Assembly: GCA_045537905.1 (NCBI GenBank)
Contig: JAZSQJ010000083.1
Coordinates: forward strand, 1 to 48,400
Direction of reading: 5' to 3'
DNA length: 48,400 nucleotides
Source of the DNA: SIG636 sp045537905
GTDB taxonomy: Bacteria > Bacillota > Clostridia > Oscillospirales > CAG-382
Shown here: positions 8,612 through 18,051 of the stretch, in pieces
How positions within the stretch are numbered: position 1 is the stretch's first letter
Layout of the letters: each line of letters starts with the position of its first letter
The notes under the pieces: generated by a model
Seen by the model: only the letters and a program-made list of their open reading frames with translations
The model's database searches: none
Told to the model about the DNA's origin: nothing
Translations under genes and position numbers: made by a program

Positions 8612-11600
8612 CTATTCGTCATCGCCGGTCTCCGTTTCCTCGGTAACAGCCTCGGTGCTTTCCTTGGCTGTTTCCTCGGCAGAGTCAGTGTCAGGCTCGG
8701 TGCTCGGTGTTTCTTCCGCTTCCGTTTTCTTCTTGGCTTTTTTTCGGGAAACAATAGCATCGGCAATGCCGATTACCGCACCCAGACCAACAAGAGAACC
8801 CAGTACAATCCACCAAACAAAATCGTTCTTTTTGGTGCTTGCTTCGTTGTTTTCCTCACCCTCGCTGTCGGTACTTTCGTCACCTCCGGGGGTAAGAGCG
8901 GTTATACGCTGCTCCGCTGCTATAAGGTCGGGGTAGTTGGTAACCAGAGACTGCTGAACGGTGGTGGCTATCTTGTTATAAGCCGCTCTTGCCGCTTCAA
9001 CGTAAGCCTTGTCCTCGTAGGCAACCTGCTTGGGTATTGCTTTGATTGCCTCTATCGCTGCAAGAGTTACGTCGTCAGCCGCAGCCGCACCCTCGATAGA
9101 GAGGTTAAAGTATTGGTTCATAATGAAAGAGTCGTAGCCGTCACCGTTTACAGGCTTAACCATCGTTATTTTATCCTCAACGTAGCCTACGTAGTCTATA
9201 AAGTTTGCACCGTAATAAACGCTGAAATAAAGACCGTCTGCCACGTTCCACATATAGTAGGGAACAAGCCCCATACCTTCTATGGTAACCTCGTTGCCGT
9301 AGTAGTCTGTGTAAGAACCAAGCTCGCCGGTACCGGGGAAGTTTTCAAAGCACTCATAGTAAGTGGGGTCAAACTCCTCCTCAAGTATGGGGGAGGTGTA
9401 GCTTGCAAACACAACGGTGTCAAGCATATCACAGCCAAAGAACGCCTTGTGACCGATAGCCTTTACTGTAGCAGGGAGGTAAACGGTTACCGCATCACTG
9501 CTTGCAAAGGCAAAGGATGCGATTCTTACCGTGCCGTCAGCAACCTTAACCGTGTCATCCTTATGGGCGTAGGTGCAAAGCACAAGACCCGTATCTATCT
9601 TGCAGTAAAGGGAGCCGTCGATAACCTTAACAGTGTCGCTTATATCGTAGGTGTAAAGCTTGGTTTCAAAGTCCGCACCGTTAAACTCGGTTTTTTCGGT
9701 CTTACAGAAAGGCTCTACGTCGCACATAGCAAAGGGATTATCCCCAACGAATGTAAGTGCATCACCAAGGGTGAGCTTAACGGGAGTAAGCTCCTCCTTC
9801 ATAAAGGCGTGGTCGCCGACAGAAACCGCAGCGCTAAGGTCAAGCTCTGTAAGCGCTGTATACGCAAAGGCGTATTTATCAAGGCTCTTTACCTTGCCGA
9901 GATTTTCGGTTTCCGTAAGCTTTTCACAGTAGGAGAAGGCACCCTCACCTATATCGCAGCCCTTTTCGTTAAGGACAAGCTTTTCCAGTGCATAGTCGTA
10001 AACAAAGGCGTAGTCGCCTATCTTTTCCGCAGAGGAAAGGTCAAGGACAGCAAAGTTTGTTTCGGCAAAAGCGTTGTTGCCGATATTTACTACCTTGTCA
10101 AGGTTAGCCTTTTCCAGGGAGATACAGCCTGCAAAGGCGTAGTCTGCTATCTCTGTAATCCCTTCGTTAAGAATAAGCTCCTTAAGGCTTCTGCAATAGG
10201 AGAAGGCGTTTTCGCCTACGGTGGCAGAGCTGCTTAAATCGAGAGTTTCAAACAAAGGAGAATGATAGGTGTAAATGTAATGTCCGTCCTTGTCTGCCGC
10301 GGCATTGTTCATAGCATCGTCGTAGCAAACGTAGTAAACGTCACCGGAGAAGGCGTAATCACCTATCTCTAAAGCACCTGAAAGGTCTATATTCTTAAGA
10401 CTTGCATTGTTGTAGAATGCCATATAGCCTATCTTTGCACCATCTCCGAGGGTAATGCTTTCAAGGCTGGCGGCGTTACAAAAGGCGTTTTCGCCTATAA
10501 CGCAGTTTTTGCCTATAGTAAGCTCGGTAAGGGGAGTGCCAAACTCATAGTAAAACAGCTTTCTGTCCAGCTCGTCATAGTAGCTTGCCACTCTGAAAGC
10601 GTAGTCCTTGCTTACGTTAAAGGCGTATTTTCCAAGGGTAACGTTGTCACCCACGGTAACGCTTACAAGGTGGAAGTTTTCGCTGAACACACCCTCGGCA
10701 ACGTTCATACCGTCGGGTACCCTAATCTCGGTTACGGCAGTGTTAGCGAAGGCGTATCTACCAACCTCGGTGTCCTTGCCGAAGTCGGGAAGCTCTTTTA
10801 TGGGCGACTCGAAGAAGGCGTATTCACCTATCCTTGTAAGCTTGCCCAAAGTAACGCTTTCAAGACTGTCAGAGGAGGAAAAGCCGTAGTTATCAATAAC
10901 GGTTACGTCTTTAAGTGTTACAGAGCTGATGCGGGTGTTATGGGAGAATGCACCGTTACCCACAGCGGTAATCTTTGTGCCGCCTATGGTGTCAGCGTTG
11001 AATTCGCCCTTAAGGGTAGCCGCAACGGCTATCAGAGTCTTGCCGTCTGCAGAAAGTATATGGTTAGCGTTTTGTACCTTGTATGCCTTATTGCCCTTTT
11101 CGATGTCGAAGGAGGACAGCTTGGTATCTCTGAAAGCAAACTCGCCAATCCAGTTTACATCCTTGCCAACGGTAACTTTTTCCAGTTTTTCACATTCATA
11201 GAACATACCTGCAGGAATAAGGGCGGCGTTAACGTAAAACTCTGTAAGTGCTTCGCAATCGGTAAAGGCGTAAGCACCGTACTTAACCTTGTCAGCCTTT
11301 ACGGTAATCTTTTCCAGCTTTTTACAGCCTGCAAAGGCGTATTGACCTACGGAGATAAGAGTATCGGCAAGCTCCACACCCTTAAGCTTCTGGTTGCCTG
11401 CAAAGGCGTAATCGGAAACCACGCAGATGGAAGGAAGCTTAAGCGTGCCTTCAAGGTTACAGTTTTCAAAGGCGTTTTGGTTTATAATCTTGAGGTTGTT
11501 TTCTCCGCTGAAGCTTACCTTTTTAAGAGAGGTACAGCCGTAAAACGCACCGTATTCAATAGCTTCAAGAGTAGAGGGAAGGACTATCTCCTCCAAGGCG

Positions 11601-14600
11601 GTAAGACTTGCAAAGGCATAGTTACTTATCTTTTTAATGCCCTCGGGAAGCACGACCTTGGTAATGGTATTGTCGCCGATATACCACATCTTAGAGGTTT
11701 CTCTGTCGTCAATCTCCAGCTCCTCCGGAGTTTTCATAATATACTCAAAGTTAGAGAAAGCAAAGGGGCCGATCTCCTTAAGGGAGAGGTTAGCGGGCAC
11801 GTTTACCACGCCGCCGTTGCCGTAGTAATGGGTAAGCTGACCGCCGTTGTTAACGTATGGGTCCTTAACCTCCACGTTAACGGTCTGGGAGTAGAAGGTG
11901 CTTTTACCGTCCATCATCACCTTAACGGTTATGGAGGAGAAGCCTTCCGCAACGGCAGTAACCACGCCGCCCTCGTTTACCGTAACGATAGAGCTGTTAC
12001 CCGTTTCAAAAACAACCTTGGTATCGTTGGGGAAGTAGGCGTCAAGGGTGTAGTTAAGAGCAACGGATTCGGAGGGGTACATTTCAAGACTGAAGTTCTT
12101 GCCAAAATATCTCTCGTCTCCGGTATCGCCAATTAGCTTGTCGTCGTTGTCCACCATATAGTAGGCTTTAAGAGTTTTGTAGCCGTCAAGACTGAACACG
12201 TCAGCCACAGGCTTATCGTATCTTACGTAGCCTTCATCGTCCTCGGCAAGCACCTTAACCTTAAAGGTAACGCTTTTGCCTGATTCGGGGTCTCTTGCTC
12301 TTACGGTAGCCACACCCGGGGCAACTGCTACCAATTTGTTGTTAACTGTTCTTACGGTTTTTACACTGGAGGAGTCGTAGTCAAGCAGCTCAGACCATTC
12401 TGTATCGGGGTAAACCAAAGGCTCAAGAGTGTAAACCTCGTTAGGACTGAGGGTAAGCCCCTCGTCAAGACCGTCGAAATAGAAGTCAACGTAATCGTCA
12501 GGAAGACCTATCTCGTAGGAAGCGTAGTTAAGGGCGTAGTCGTAACAGGTAAGCACAAAGGTGTTTCTGTTAATAGCCTTTTCCTTTATTTTGTAGATAT
12601 AATCGGTAAGCTCGTAGGTAACGTAGGTTGTAGTGTTAGCCTTTGTGGAGTACACGGGGGTAAGATAGTTGCTGAAAGCCTTAAGCTCGGGAGCAACGTT
12701 GCCGTCTGCGTCGGTTTCGTTTATAACGTAGCCAAGCTGGGAAGCCATTGCATAATGGTTATCATAGATTGCAACTGTAGCGTAAAGCTTGTTTTTCTTA
12801 GCCGTGTTGTCATACTCATAAAAGAACTCGGTACCTGTAATCGTAGGAGCCTCAAAGTCAACGGTAAGAGGAAACTCAAAGGTATTGTTTTTGTTTGTGG
12901 TCAGGGCGCCGTCGCCGTAGTCCATATAACCCGTAAGCTTAACGGTGTACTTCGTGTTGTTCTTAAGGTTATGCTCGGTGGTATCAAACTCGATCTCCAC
13001 GTTGGCAGGGTAGGGCGTACCGCCGTCACCGTAGGACTTTCTAACGTCGTCGTCCACGCATTCAAATATAACCTCGCCCGTGGTATCGTCCGTAATTGTA
13101 ACCACGATTTTGGCGGCGTTTCTCAAAAGACCTGCCCAAACGAAACGCAGGGAATGTATAGCCCCCTCCTGATTGGATAAGGCTATATAGTTTCTGTTGG
13201 CAGAAATAACTATATCATCGGGGTTTTGCATAAAGTAATAGGAGCCAAGGAAGCTAACGTAATCGTCGTAGATACCGCCTATAGGACGGGTAGCGTAAGC
13301 GTCTGCCATAGTCTTGTCCTCAGGCGCTATAGCATCGTCCAGCTCGTCAGCGTTGGTTGCGTAGTAGTCAAGGTCAAACATAGGTGCGGCAGTCCAATCG
13401 CCGTAAAAAGCAAGGTAAGGTACGTTAAGGTCTATATCCGTGCCGTCCTTGGCTGTAAGGGTGATAAAGCCTTCAACGTACATACCGTTTTCAAAGGAGC
13501 TGTCAAGGTACGCCTTGTCGTCGTCGGAGAGGGTGATCGTAACGGTAACGGATGCACTTTCGCCTGCGTTGACTGTAACGGTTTTACCGCTGAGTGTACC
13601 GCCCTTTACGTCTCCTACGGAGATAGCGGCACCGTTCAGAAGATAAGCCTCCTCGGTAACGGTGGTCTTACCGGAATTAGTCTTTATTTCGCTCACGCCC
13701 TCGGTCATAACGAAAGAGCCAATCTCATAGGAGAGAGAAGCGGAGCCTATATTCGTCACGGTAAAGCTCATAGTATAAACGCCTGTCTTAGAGGGGTCAT
13801 CCCCAAGCTCCAGCTTGGTTTTGTCCATAGCCTTGCCGTCTTTATCGTAGGTTAAAATATATGCAGGCGTTTTAAGGGAGCTTGTAAGATTTGCAAGACC
13901 TGCCCCCTGTTTTCTTACAGCGTAAGGAAGGCCGTTGGTGTTAAGAGCAATATCTGCGGTAGACATAAGCAGGCGGTTTACCATTGCAGATACCTTAACG
14001 TTGTCTTTTGCTATGTCGGGGAAGTTTTCTACCACGTACTGACGGAGAAGAATAACCACGCCTGCAAGGTTGGGGCACGCCATAGAGGTACCGGAAAGTC
14101 TGTCGTAGCCGCCGCCGGTTATAGCAGAAAGGATGTTACCGCCGTGGGCGGTTATCTCAGGCTTGATACCAAGGCTGGGAGTAGGACCCCAGGAGGAGAA
14201 GTCATCAATAAAGGGGCCGGATTTTTGAGCGACTGCAAGGGTAAGGGTGCCGCTTTTAGCCGCAGCCAGAATCTCGCCGTCATCTTGAGAGATGGAGCAG
14301 GAGGCAAGCTTTGCGTCTCCCACGTTCATCTTGATATCACCGGACACGTTGTTGTATATGATAATACCGGCGGCGCCTTGAGCCTGTGCTATAAACGCCT
14401 TTTCTTCAAAGGTGTTATCACCGCGGCGTACAAGAGCGATCTTGTCCTTAACGTCAAGACCTGCGTAGTCTGCACTTCTGCCCACGCCGGGCACGGTAAC
14501 AAACTCGATATCAATGGCCTCCTTGTCACCAAGAAGAGTCTTGAAGAAATCGTTAGGGTCGTTAGCGCCGTTGTTGGAGTCGTCAAAGTAAATTATCTTA

Positions 14601-15904
14601 TCGTTAAACTTGATATAAGGCGTTTCGGTACCCTTGATGGATGCAACGGACATAACGCCCTCATAGGTGGAGGGAGAGCCAACGGTACCGGTGTCGGGGT
14701 TGGAGGTAAGACCAAGGTTACCGTTTGCCTCAGAGCCGTAAGCAGAGCTGTAGCTGTTAGAGGCGGCAGCAATAACGCTTATGCCTGCATCCCGTATCCT
14801 GTCATAAACACCGTTAAGAACCTCCTCGTCGCTTTCACGGCTGAAGCCGCAAGCAGTACCAAGGGACATATTAATAACGTCAACACCAAGAACCACACAG
14901 TCCTCAAGAGCGGAAAGAATCCAGGAGGAGCGTGCGGTATCCACAACGTCGGAGAATATCTTCATTGCCACAAGCTGTGCGTTGGGAGCAACGCCTGTGA
15001 TGGTGTCGTCCTTGCCTGTGATAACGCCGGATACGTGGGTACCGTGCTCGTTATGGGTGGAGTACATATCGGGGTCGCTGTCGGCGTAGTCAAATCCGAA
15101 TGGAACCTTTTCGTTTACGTATACGTCGTCAACGGTAAGGCCGTCAAACAGCTTGGATGCAGTGGTCTTTGAAATAAGAGAAGCAACCTCCTCGTAGGTA
15201 AGCCCCAGTTTGCTTGATGAAAAGTTTTCCGTAGAAAAAGCAGTGTGCTTGGAGTCAAGACCCGTATCAAGAACGGCAACAACCATGCCGCTGCCGTCGT
15301 AGCCTGCAGAGGAGCTGTCAAAGATACCCGTGTCGTACACGTTAACGTCATTTTCAACTACCGTAGTGTCACAAGCCTTATAAACCTCACCAACAATGGC
15401 TCTGTAGCCCTTTTTAAGGGTACTGCAAAGTCTGGTATAGTCCTTTGCGGCAATCAAAACCTCAAATCCGGACAGCAAAGTATCGTAATCCTCGCCCAAG
15501 GAATACTTAACGCCCTTATCGTCGAGCGCTTTAAGAACGCTATCCTTCTTGCTTTGTATTTCCTTGCTCAGCTTCTTGGCGTAGCTGCCCGTGGAAAACT
15601 GACCAAGACTAAGACTTTTGTCGCTATCGTTATAAGTGGACAAAATATCCTTTGTGTCAACGGTAACTATAACCGAAATCTCAGCGTCCTCGCTAACCCC
15701 CTGGGGGAGCTTATAAACAACGTCGCTGTTAAGGTATTCGGTATAGTTTCCTCCAACACCGTCAAGCAGCTCGATAAACGAAGCGCCGTACCTTGCGTTG
15801 TCGGAGTTAATTGGGGCAGAAATCAAGCAGCCGAAAACCAAAACGGCGGCAATGACTACCACTACTGCTCCCTTCAGAAACCTAAGTAAACTTTTTTTGC
15901 TCAT
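8612..15904 (-). CDS. Giant membrane-anchored subtilisin-like (S8) protease with PA domain and BspA-type LRRs
   Basis: This 2430-residue cell-surface serine protease is of lactocepin/C5a-peptidase type. I start at the ATG at 15904 (MSKKSLLRF) because AGAAAGG lies about 10 nt upstream; an in-frame start at 15955 adds 17 residues before the signal. The order is signal helix; I9-like propeptide (about 70-180); S8 catalytic domain with Asp in VAVLDTG (about 213), His in EHGTHVSG (about 287), oxyanion Asn in AAASN (about 383) and Ser in GTSMACP (about 607); an inserted PA domain (about 440-560); Fn3/Ig-like domains; a Big_2-like domain; roughly 30 LRR_5/BspA repeats (about 1355-2165); a membrane helix (about 2363-2384); and a Glu/Thr-rich acidic cytoplasmic tail. 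All catalytic residues are present. It heads an operon with a peptide importer, which implies nutritional proteolysis. The leucine-rich repeats may bind substrate or host. Confidence 0.92.
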   Translation of the reverse strand: MSKKSLLRFLKGAVVVVIAAVLVFGCLISAPINSDNARYGASFIELLDGVGGNYTEYLNSDVVYKLPQGVSEDAEISVIVTVDTKDILSTYNDSDKSLSLGQFSTGSYAKKLSKEIQSKKDSVLKALDDKGVKYSLGEDYDTLLSGFEVLIAAKDYTRLCSTLKKGYRAIVGEVYKACDTTVVENDVNVYDTGIFDSSSAGYDGSGMVVAVLDTGLDSKHTAFSTENFSSSKLGLTYEEVASLISKTTASKLFDGLTVDDVYVNEKVPFGFDYADSDPDMYSTHNEHGTHVSGVITGKDDTITGVAPNAQLVAMKIFSDVVDTARSSWILSALEDCVVLGVDVINMSLGTACGFSRESDEEVLNGVYDRIRDAGISVIAAASNSYSSAYGSEANGNLGLTSNPDTGTVGSPSTYEGVMSVASIKGTETPYIKFNDKIIYFDDSNNGANDPNDFFKTLLGDKEAIDIEFVTVPGVGRSADYAGLDVKDKIALVRRGDNTFEEKAFIAQAQGAAGIIIYNNVSGDIKMNVGDAKLASCSISQDDGEILAAAKSGTLTLAVAQKSGPFIDDFSSWGPTPSLGIKPEITAHGGNILSAITGGGYDRLSGTSMACPNLAGVVILLRQYVVENFPDIAKDNVKVSAMVNRLLMSTADIALNTNGLPYAVRKQGAGLANLTSSLKTPAYILTYDKDGKAMDKTKLELGDDPSKTGVYTMSFTVTNIGSASLSYEIGSFVMTEGVSEIKTNSGKTTVTEEAYLLNGAAISVGDVKGGTLSGKTVTVNAGESASVTVTITLSDDDKAYLDSSFENGMYVEGFITLTAKDGTDIDLNVPYLAFYGDWTAAPMFDLDYYATNADELDDAIAPEDKTMADAYATRPIGGIYDDYVSFLGSYYFMQNPDDIVISANRNYIALSNQEGAIHSLRFVWAGLLRNAAKIVVTITDDTTGEVIFECVDDDVRKSYGDGGTPYPANVEIEFDTTEHNLKNNTKYTVKLTGYMDYGDGALTTNKNNTFEFPLTVDFEAPTITGTEFFYEYDNTAKKNKLYATVAIYDNHYAMASQLGYVINETDADGNVAPELKAFSNYLTPVYSTKANTTTYVTYELTDYIYKIKEKAINRNTFVLTCYDYALNYASYEIGLPDDYVDFYFDGLDEGLTLSPNEVYTLEPLVYPDTEWSELLDYDSSSVKTVRTVNNKLVAVAPGVATVRARDPESGKSVTFKVKVLAEDDEGYVRYDKPVADVFSLDGYKTLKAYYMVDNDDKLIGDTGDERYFGKNFSLEMYPSESVALNYTLDAYFPNDTKVVFETGNSSIVTVNEGGVVTAVAEGFSSITVKVMMDGKSTFYSQTVNVEVKDPYVNNGGQLTHYYGNGGVVNVPANLSLKEIGPFAFSNFEYIMKTPEELEIDDRETSKMWYIGDNTITKVVLPEGIKKISNYAFASLTALEEIVLPSTLEAIEYGAFYGCTSLKKVSFSGENNLKIINQNAFENCNLEGTLKLPSICVVSDYAFAGNQKLKGVELADTLISVGQYAFAGCKKLEKITVKADKVKYGAYAFTDCEALTEFYVNAALIPAGMFYECEKLEKVTVGKDVNWIGEFAFRDTKLSSFDIEKGNKAYKVQNANHILSADGKTLIAVAATLKGEFNADTIGGTKITAVGNGAFSHNTRISSVTLKDVTVIDNYGFSSSDSLESVTLGKLTRIGEYAFFESPIKELPDFGKDTEVGRYAFANTAVTEIRVPDGMNVAEGVFSENFHLVSVTVGDNVTLGKYAFNVSKDYAFRVASYYDELDRKLFYYEFGTPLTELTIGKNCVIGENAFCNAASLESITLGDGAKIGYMAFYNNASLKNIDLSGALEIGDYAFSGDVYYVCYDDAMNNAAADKDGHYIYTYHSPLFETLDLSSSATVGENAFSYCRSLKELILNEGITEIADYAFAGCISLEKANLDKVVNIGNNAFAETNFAVLDLSSAEKIGDYAFVYDYALEKLVLNEKGCDIGEGAFSYCEKLTETENLGKVKSLDKYAFAYTALTELDLSAAVSVGDHAFMKEELTPVKLTLGDALTFVGDNPFAMCDVEPFCKTEKTEFNGADFETKLYTYDISDTVKVIDGSLYCKIDTGLVLCTYAHKDDTVKVADGTVRIASFAFASSDAVTVYLPATVKAIGHKAFFGCDMLDTVVFASYTSPILEEEFDPTYYECFENFPGTGELGSYTDYYGNEVTIEGMGLVPYYMWNVADGLYFSVYYGANFIDYVGYVEDKITMVKPVNGDGYDSFIMNQYFNLSIEGAAAADDVTLAAIEAIKAIPKQVAYEDKAYVEAARAAYNKIATTVQQSLVTNYPDLIAAEQRITALTPGGDESTDSEGEENNEASTKKNDFVWWIVLGSLVGLGAVIGIADAIVSRKKAKKKTEAEETPSTEPDTDSAEETAKESTEAVTEETETGDDE

Positions 15905-15953
15905 AGCTCTAATGCCTTTCTGCTTTTTTGTACACATAGTTATAGCAATATAC

Positions 15954-15980
15954 ACTATATCATACTACATTTTCTGTCAA
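15954..15980 (-). promoter_or_regulatory. Probable sigma-A promoter of the protease/opp operon
   Basis: On the minus strand, TTGACA (15980-15975) is followed after 15 nt by TATAGT (15959-15954), with an extended -10 TG one base upstream. The short spacer is offset by the TGn element. The start would give a leader of about 40-45 nt before the protease ATG at 15904. Confidence 0.6.
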
Positions 15981-16019
15981 AAGGCAAGTCTTTTTACAAG
16001 ATATATAATAATAATGTAC

Positions 16020-16048
16020 TTTACTTTTTGGTTTTTTTGTGTTAAAAT
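16020..16048 (+). promoter_or_regulatory. Candidate promoter of the CXXC/polyferredoxin pair
   Basis: TTTACT (16020-16025), a 17-nt spacer and TAAAAT (16043-16048) lie about 30 nt before the ATG at 16077. The region is AT-rich, so chance matches are possible. It is divergent from the protease promoter; the two -35 boxes are about 40 bp apart. Confidence 0.4.
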
Positions 16049-16076
16049 TAATTATATTAACAGGAGAGGTATTGAG

Positions 16077-16505
16077 ATGGATAAAAAGCACGCTTTGGTC
16101 TTGAAAAAAAGCATAAATATAGCCACTGCGTTATTGACGGTGGCACTGGGTATATGTTTAATTGTAGCTTGCCTTGGTATATATAAGGGCGGAGAGGGGG
16201 AGTATACCCGTTCTGCCGTCGAGACGGCGTTTTCGAAATTTGCCTTTGTTTTCTATACCTGGCTGGCTTTTGTTGTTATAGGCGGTGTTTGCCATTTTGT
16301 TATACCCACCGCAAACGAAAAGTTACCCGGGAAAAGAAGCGGCATTAACAAGCTTAAAACAAACCGGAAAGCGCTTTTATACACAAAGCTTGTCCTTGTT
16401 GCTTTGGGCTTGCTTCTCGTTGTTGTAGGCGTTTGCACAGGCGGTATGGCAGACGTGCTTGCCAAGGCAATAAATATTTGTACGGAATGCGTGGGACTGG
16501 GGTGA
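16077..16505 (+). CDS. CD1871A-like CXXC membrane protein
   Basis: This is a 142-residue membrane protein. The start ATG at 16077 has AGGAGAGG about 8 nt upstream; the open frame extends further 5' but has no signal there. There are three hydrophobic segments (about residues 13-36, 52-75 and 101-120). The protein ends in KAINICTECVGLG directly after the third segment. That layout (membrane helix, Gly-rich turn, Cys-x-x-Cys, VGLG end) matches the small Clostridia proteins annotated as CD1871A family, which are often found next to 4Fe-4S proteins. The region after the first helix (LGIYKGGEGEYTRSAVETAFSKF) looks like a degenerate copy without cysteines. The stop is 4 nt before the polyferredoxin start, so the two are coupled. 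The CXXC could pass electrons or bind a metal; its exact role is not known. Confidence 0.8.
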   Translation: MDKKHALVLKKSINIATALLTVALGICLIVACLGIYKGGEGEYTRSAVETAFSKFAFVFYTWLAFVVIGGVCHFVIPTANEKLPGKRSGINKLKTNRKALLYTKLVLVALGLLLVVVGVCTGGMADVLAKAINICTECVGLG

Positions 16506-16509
16506 TATT

Positions 16510-17979
16510 ATGGCTAAGATAAAAGAAGCATTAAAAAGATTTGTCCCAACACGCCGTAAGATTATACAGCTTTACTTTGCCTTGCTTTATAACGCTAACC
16601 TTAAAGGCTTTGCAAGCGGCAACATCTATAAGGGTAACAGCAAAAACCTTTGTGTACCGGGTCTTAACTGCTATTCCTGCCCGGGTGCGGTGGGTGCCTG
16701 CCCTCTGGGCTCTCTCCAAAGCGCAATCAGCTCCGATAAAAGCACAATGTTTTATATGGGCGGTATTCTTGTCCTGTTCGGTGTGCTTTTCGGCAGACTG
16801 ATATGCGGCTTTGCCTGTCCCTTCGGCTTGATACAGGAGCTTTTTTACAAGATAAAAACCCCCAAGCTCAGAAAAAGCAGGGCAACCCGTTTTCTGTCCT
16901 ATCTAAAGTACCCTATACTTGTTATTTTTGTTTTCGTTATTCCTATAGCCTACGCCCTGCGTGACGTTCCCTTGCCTGCCTTCTGCAAATACATATGCCC
17001 CTCCGGTACACTGGAGGGCGGTATAGGACTCCTTGCCAACAAGGTAAACGATAGCTATTTTTCTATGCTTGGCCCTATATTTACGTGGAAGTTTATGTTG
17101 CTTATAAGCTTTATCGTAGGTTCTGTGTTTGTGTTCCGTCTGTTTTGCCGCTTTTTCTGCCCTTTGGGCTTGCTTTACGGTTTATTCAACCGTTTTTCCA
17201 TATTCGGCATAAAGCTTGACAGCGATAAATGCGTTGACTGCGGGCTTTGTGTAAGCAATTGTAAAATGGATATTAAGCGTGTTGGAGACGTGGAATGTAT
17301 CAATTGCGGTGAGTGCGTAGGTCTTTGCCCCACAAAGGCAATAAGCTGGAAGGGGAATGTATTTAAGCTACATTCAAACGAAATACCGGCTACCGGGCAA
17401 AAACAAAAGACAGACGTAAAGAGGCTTGCTGTAAAAACAGCGGTTTTCGCCTTGACGGTATCCATCCTGGCAGGTGCCGTTGCCTATTATTGGAACAAGC
17501 CTGACGCAAAGGTGGAATACGGCGTTAACGAAGGCAATATGTGCTACGGCTATGAGCTGGAGGTTTTCGACGAAAACGGCCTTTCAAGTGAAAAAATTGA
17601 TCCCACGAAAACGGGTAAGATTACTATAATAAACTTTTGGGGAACCTGGTGTACCCCCTGCGTAAAGGAGCTTCCATATTTTGATCAAATAGCAACGGAA
17701 TACTCCGATACGGTAAGGGTTGTTGCCATTCACACGGCTATGGCGTTCTCCCCTGCACCGGAGTACGTTGGCAAGTATTACGGTAATACTAACATAATAT
17801 TTGCAAAGGATTACACGGTTGACAATACCGAGGGTTACTATTCCACCCTTGGCGGTAGGGGAACCTATCCCTACACGGTAATACTTAAATCCGACGGCAC
17901 GATAAGCAAAATATATTACTCCTCCCTTGAGTACGAGGATCTTAAGGAAAGTGTAGAGGAGATACTTAATCAAAAATAA
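16510..17979 (+). CDS. Membrane polyferredoxin fused to a TlpA-like thioredoxin domain
   Basis: This 489-residue protein joins two functions. The N-terminal part is a NapH/YccM-type 4Fe-4S membrane protein: a cysteine cluster (CVPGLNCYSCPG, then ACPLG), membrane helices with repeated CxxxCP motifs (CGFACPFG, CKYICPSG, CRFFCPLG), then two classical 4Fe-4S motifs (CVDCGLCVSNC and CINCGECVGLCP, about residues 240-280). A further membrane helix (about 308-325) leads to a TlpA/thioredoxin domain with WCTPC (about 380-384) and a cis-Pro loop (GTYPYTV). The topology implies ferredoxin clusters inside and thioredoxin outside, so electrons could cross the membrane to reduce exported disulfides. This is inference from domain order. 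It is coupled to the upstream CXXC protein, with the RBS overlapping its end. Convergent lipoproteins with thioredoxin domains are possible clients. Confidence 0.88.
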   Translation: MAKIKEALKRFVPTRRKIIQLYFALLYNANLKGFASGNIYKGNSKNLCVPGLNCYSCPGAVGACPLGSLQSAISSDKSTMFYMGGILVLFGVLFGRLICGFACPFGLIQELFYKIKTPKLRKSRATRFLSYLKYPILVIFVFVIPIAYALRDVPLPAFCKYICPSGTLEGGIGLLANKVNDSYFSMLGPIFTWKFMLLISFIVGSVFVFRLFCRFFCPLGLLYGLFNRFSIFGIKLDSDKCVDCGLCVSNCKMDIKRVGDVECINCGECVGLCPTKAISWKGNVFKLHSNEIPATGQKQKTDVKRLAVKTAVFALTVSILAGAVAYYWNKPDAKVEYGVNEGNMCYGYELEVFDENGLSSEKIDPTKTGKITIINFWGTWCTPCVKELPYFDQIATEYSDTVRVVAIHTAMAFSPAPEYVGKYYGNTNIIFAKDYTVDNTEGYYSTLGGRGTYPYTVILKSDGTISKIYYSSLEYEDLKESVEEILNQK

Positions 17980-18001
17980 TGAGTAACGAATAATGCGTAA
18001 C

Positions 18002-18038
18002 AAAAAGCTCCTTGCGGTATCACCGCAAGGAGCTTTTT
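18002..18038. terminator. Bidirectional Rho-independent terminator
   Basis: A perfect 17-bp inverted repeat (AAAAAGCTCCTTGCGGT and its complement) has a 3-nt ATC loop and A/T ends that give a T-run in both directions. It lies between convergent genes ending at 17979 and 18052 and should end both transcripts. Confidence 0.92.
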
Positions 18039-18051
18039 AAGTCAGCTTGGA

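Noticed and set aside
9113..15889. Several long plus-strand frames opposite the giant protease
   Set aside because: Same reason: low-complexity Val/Lys/Cys-rich translations antisense to a gene with intact catalytic motifs and repeats.
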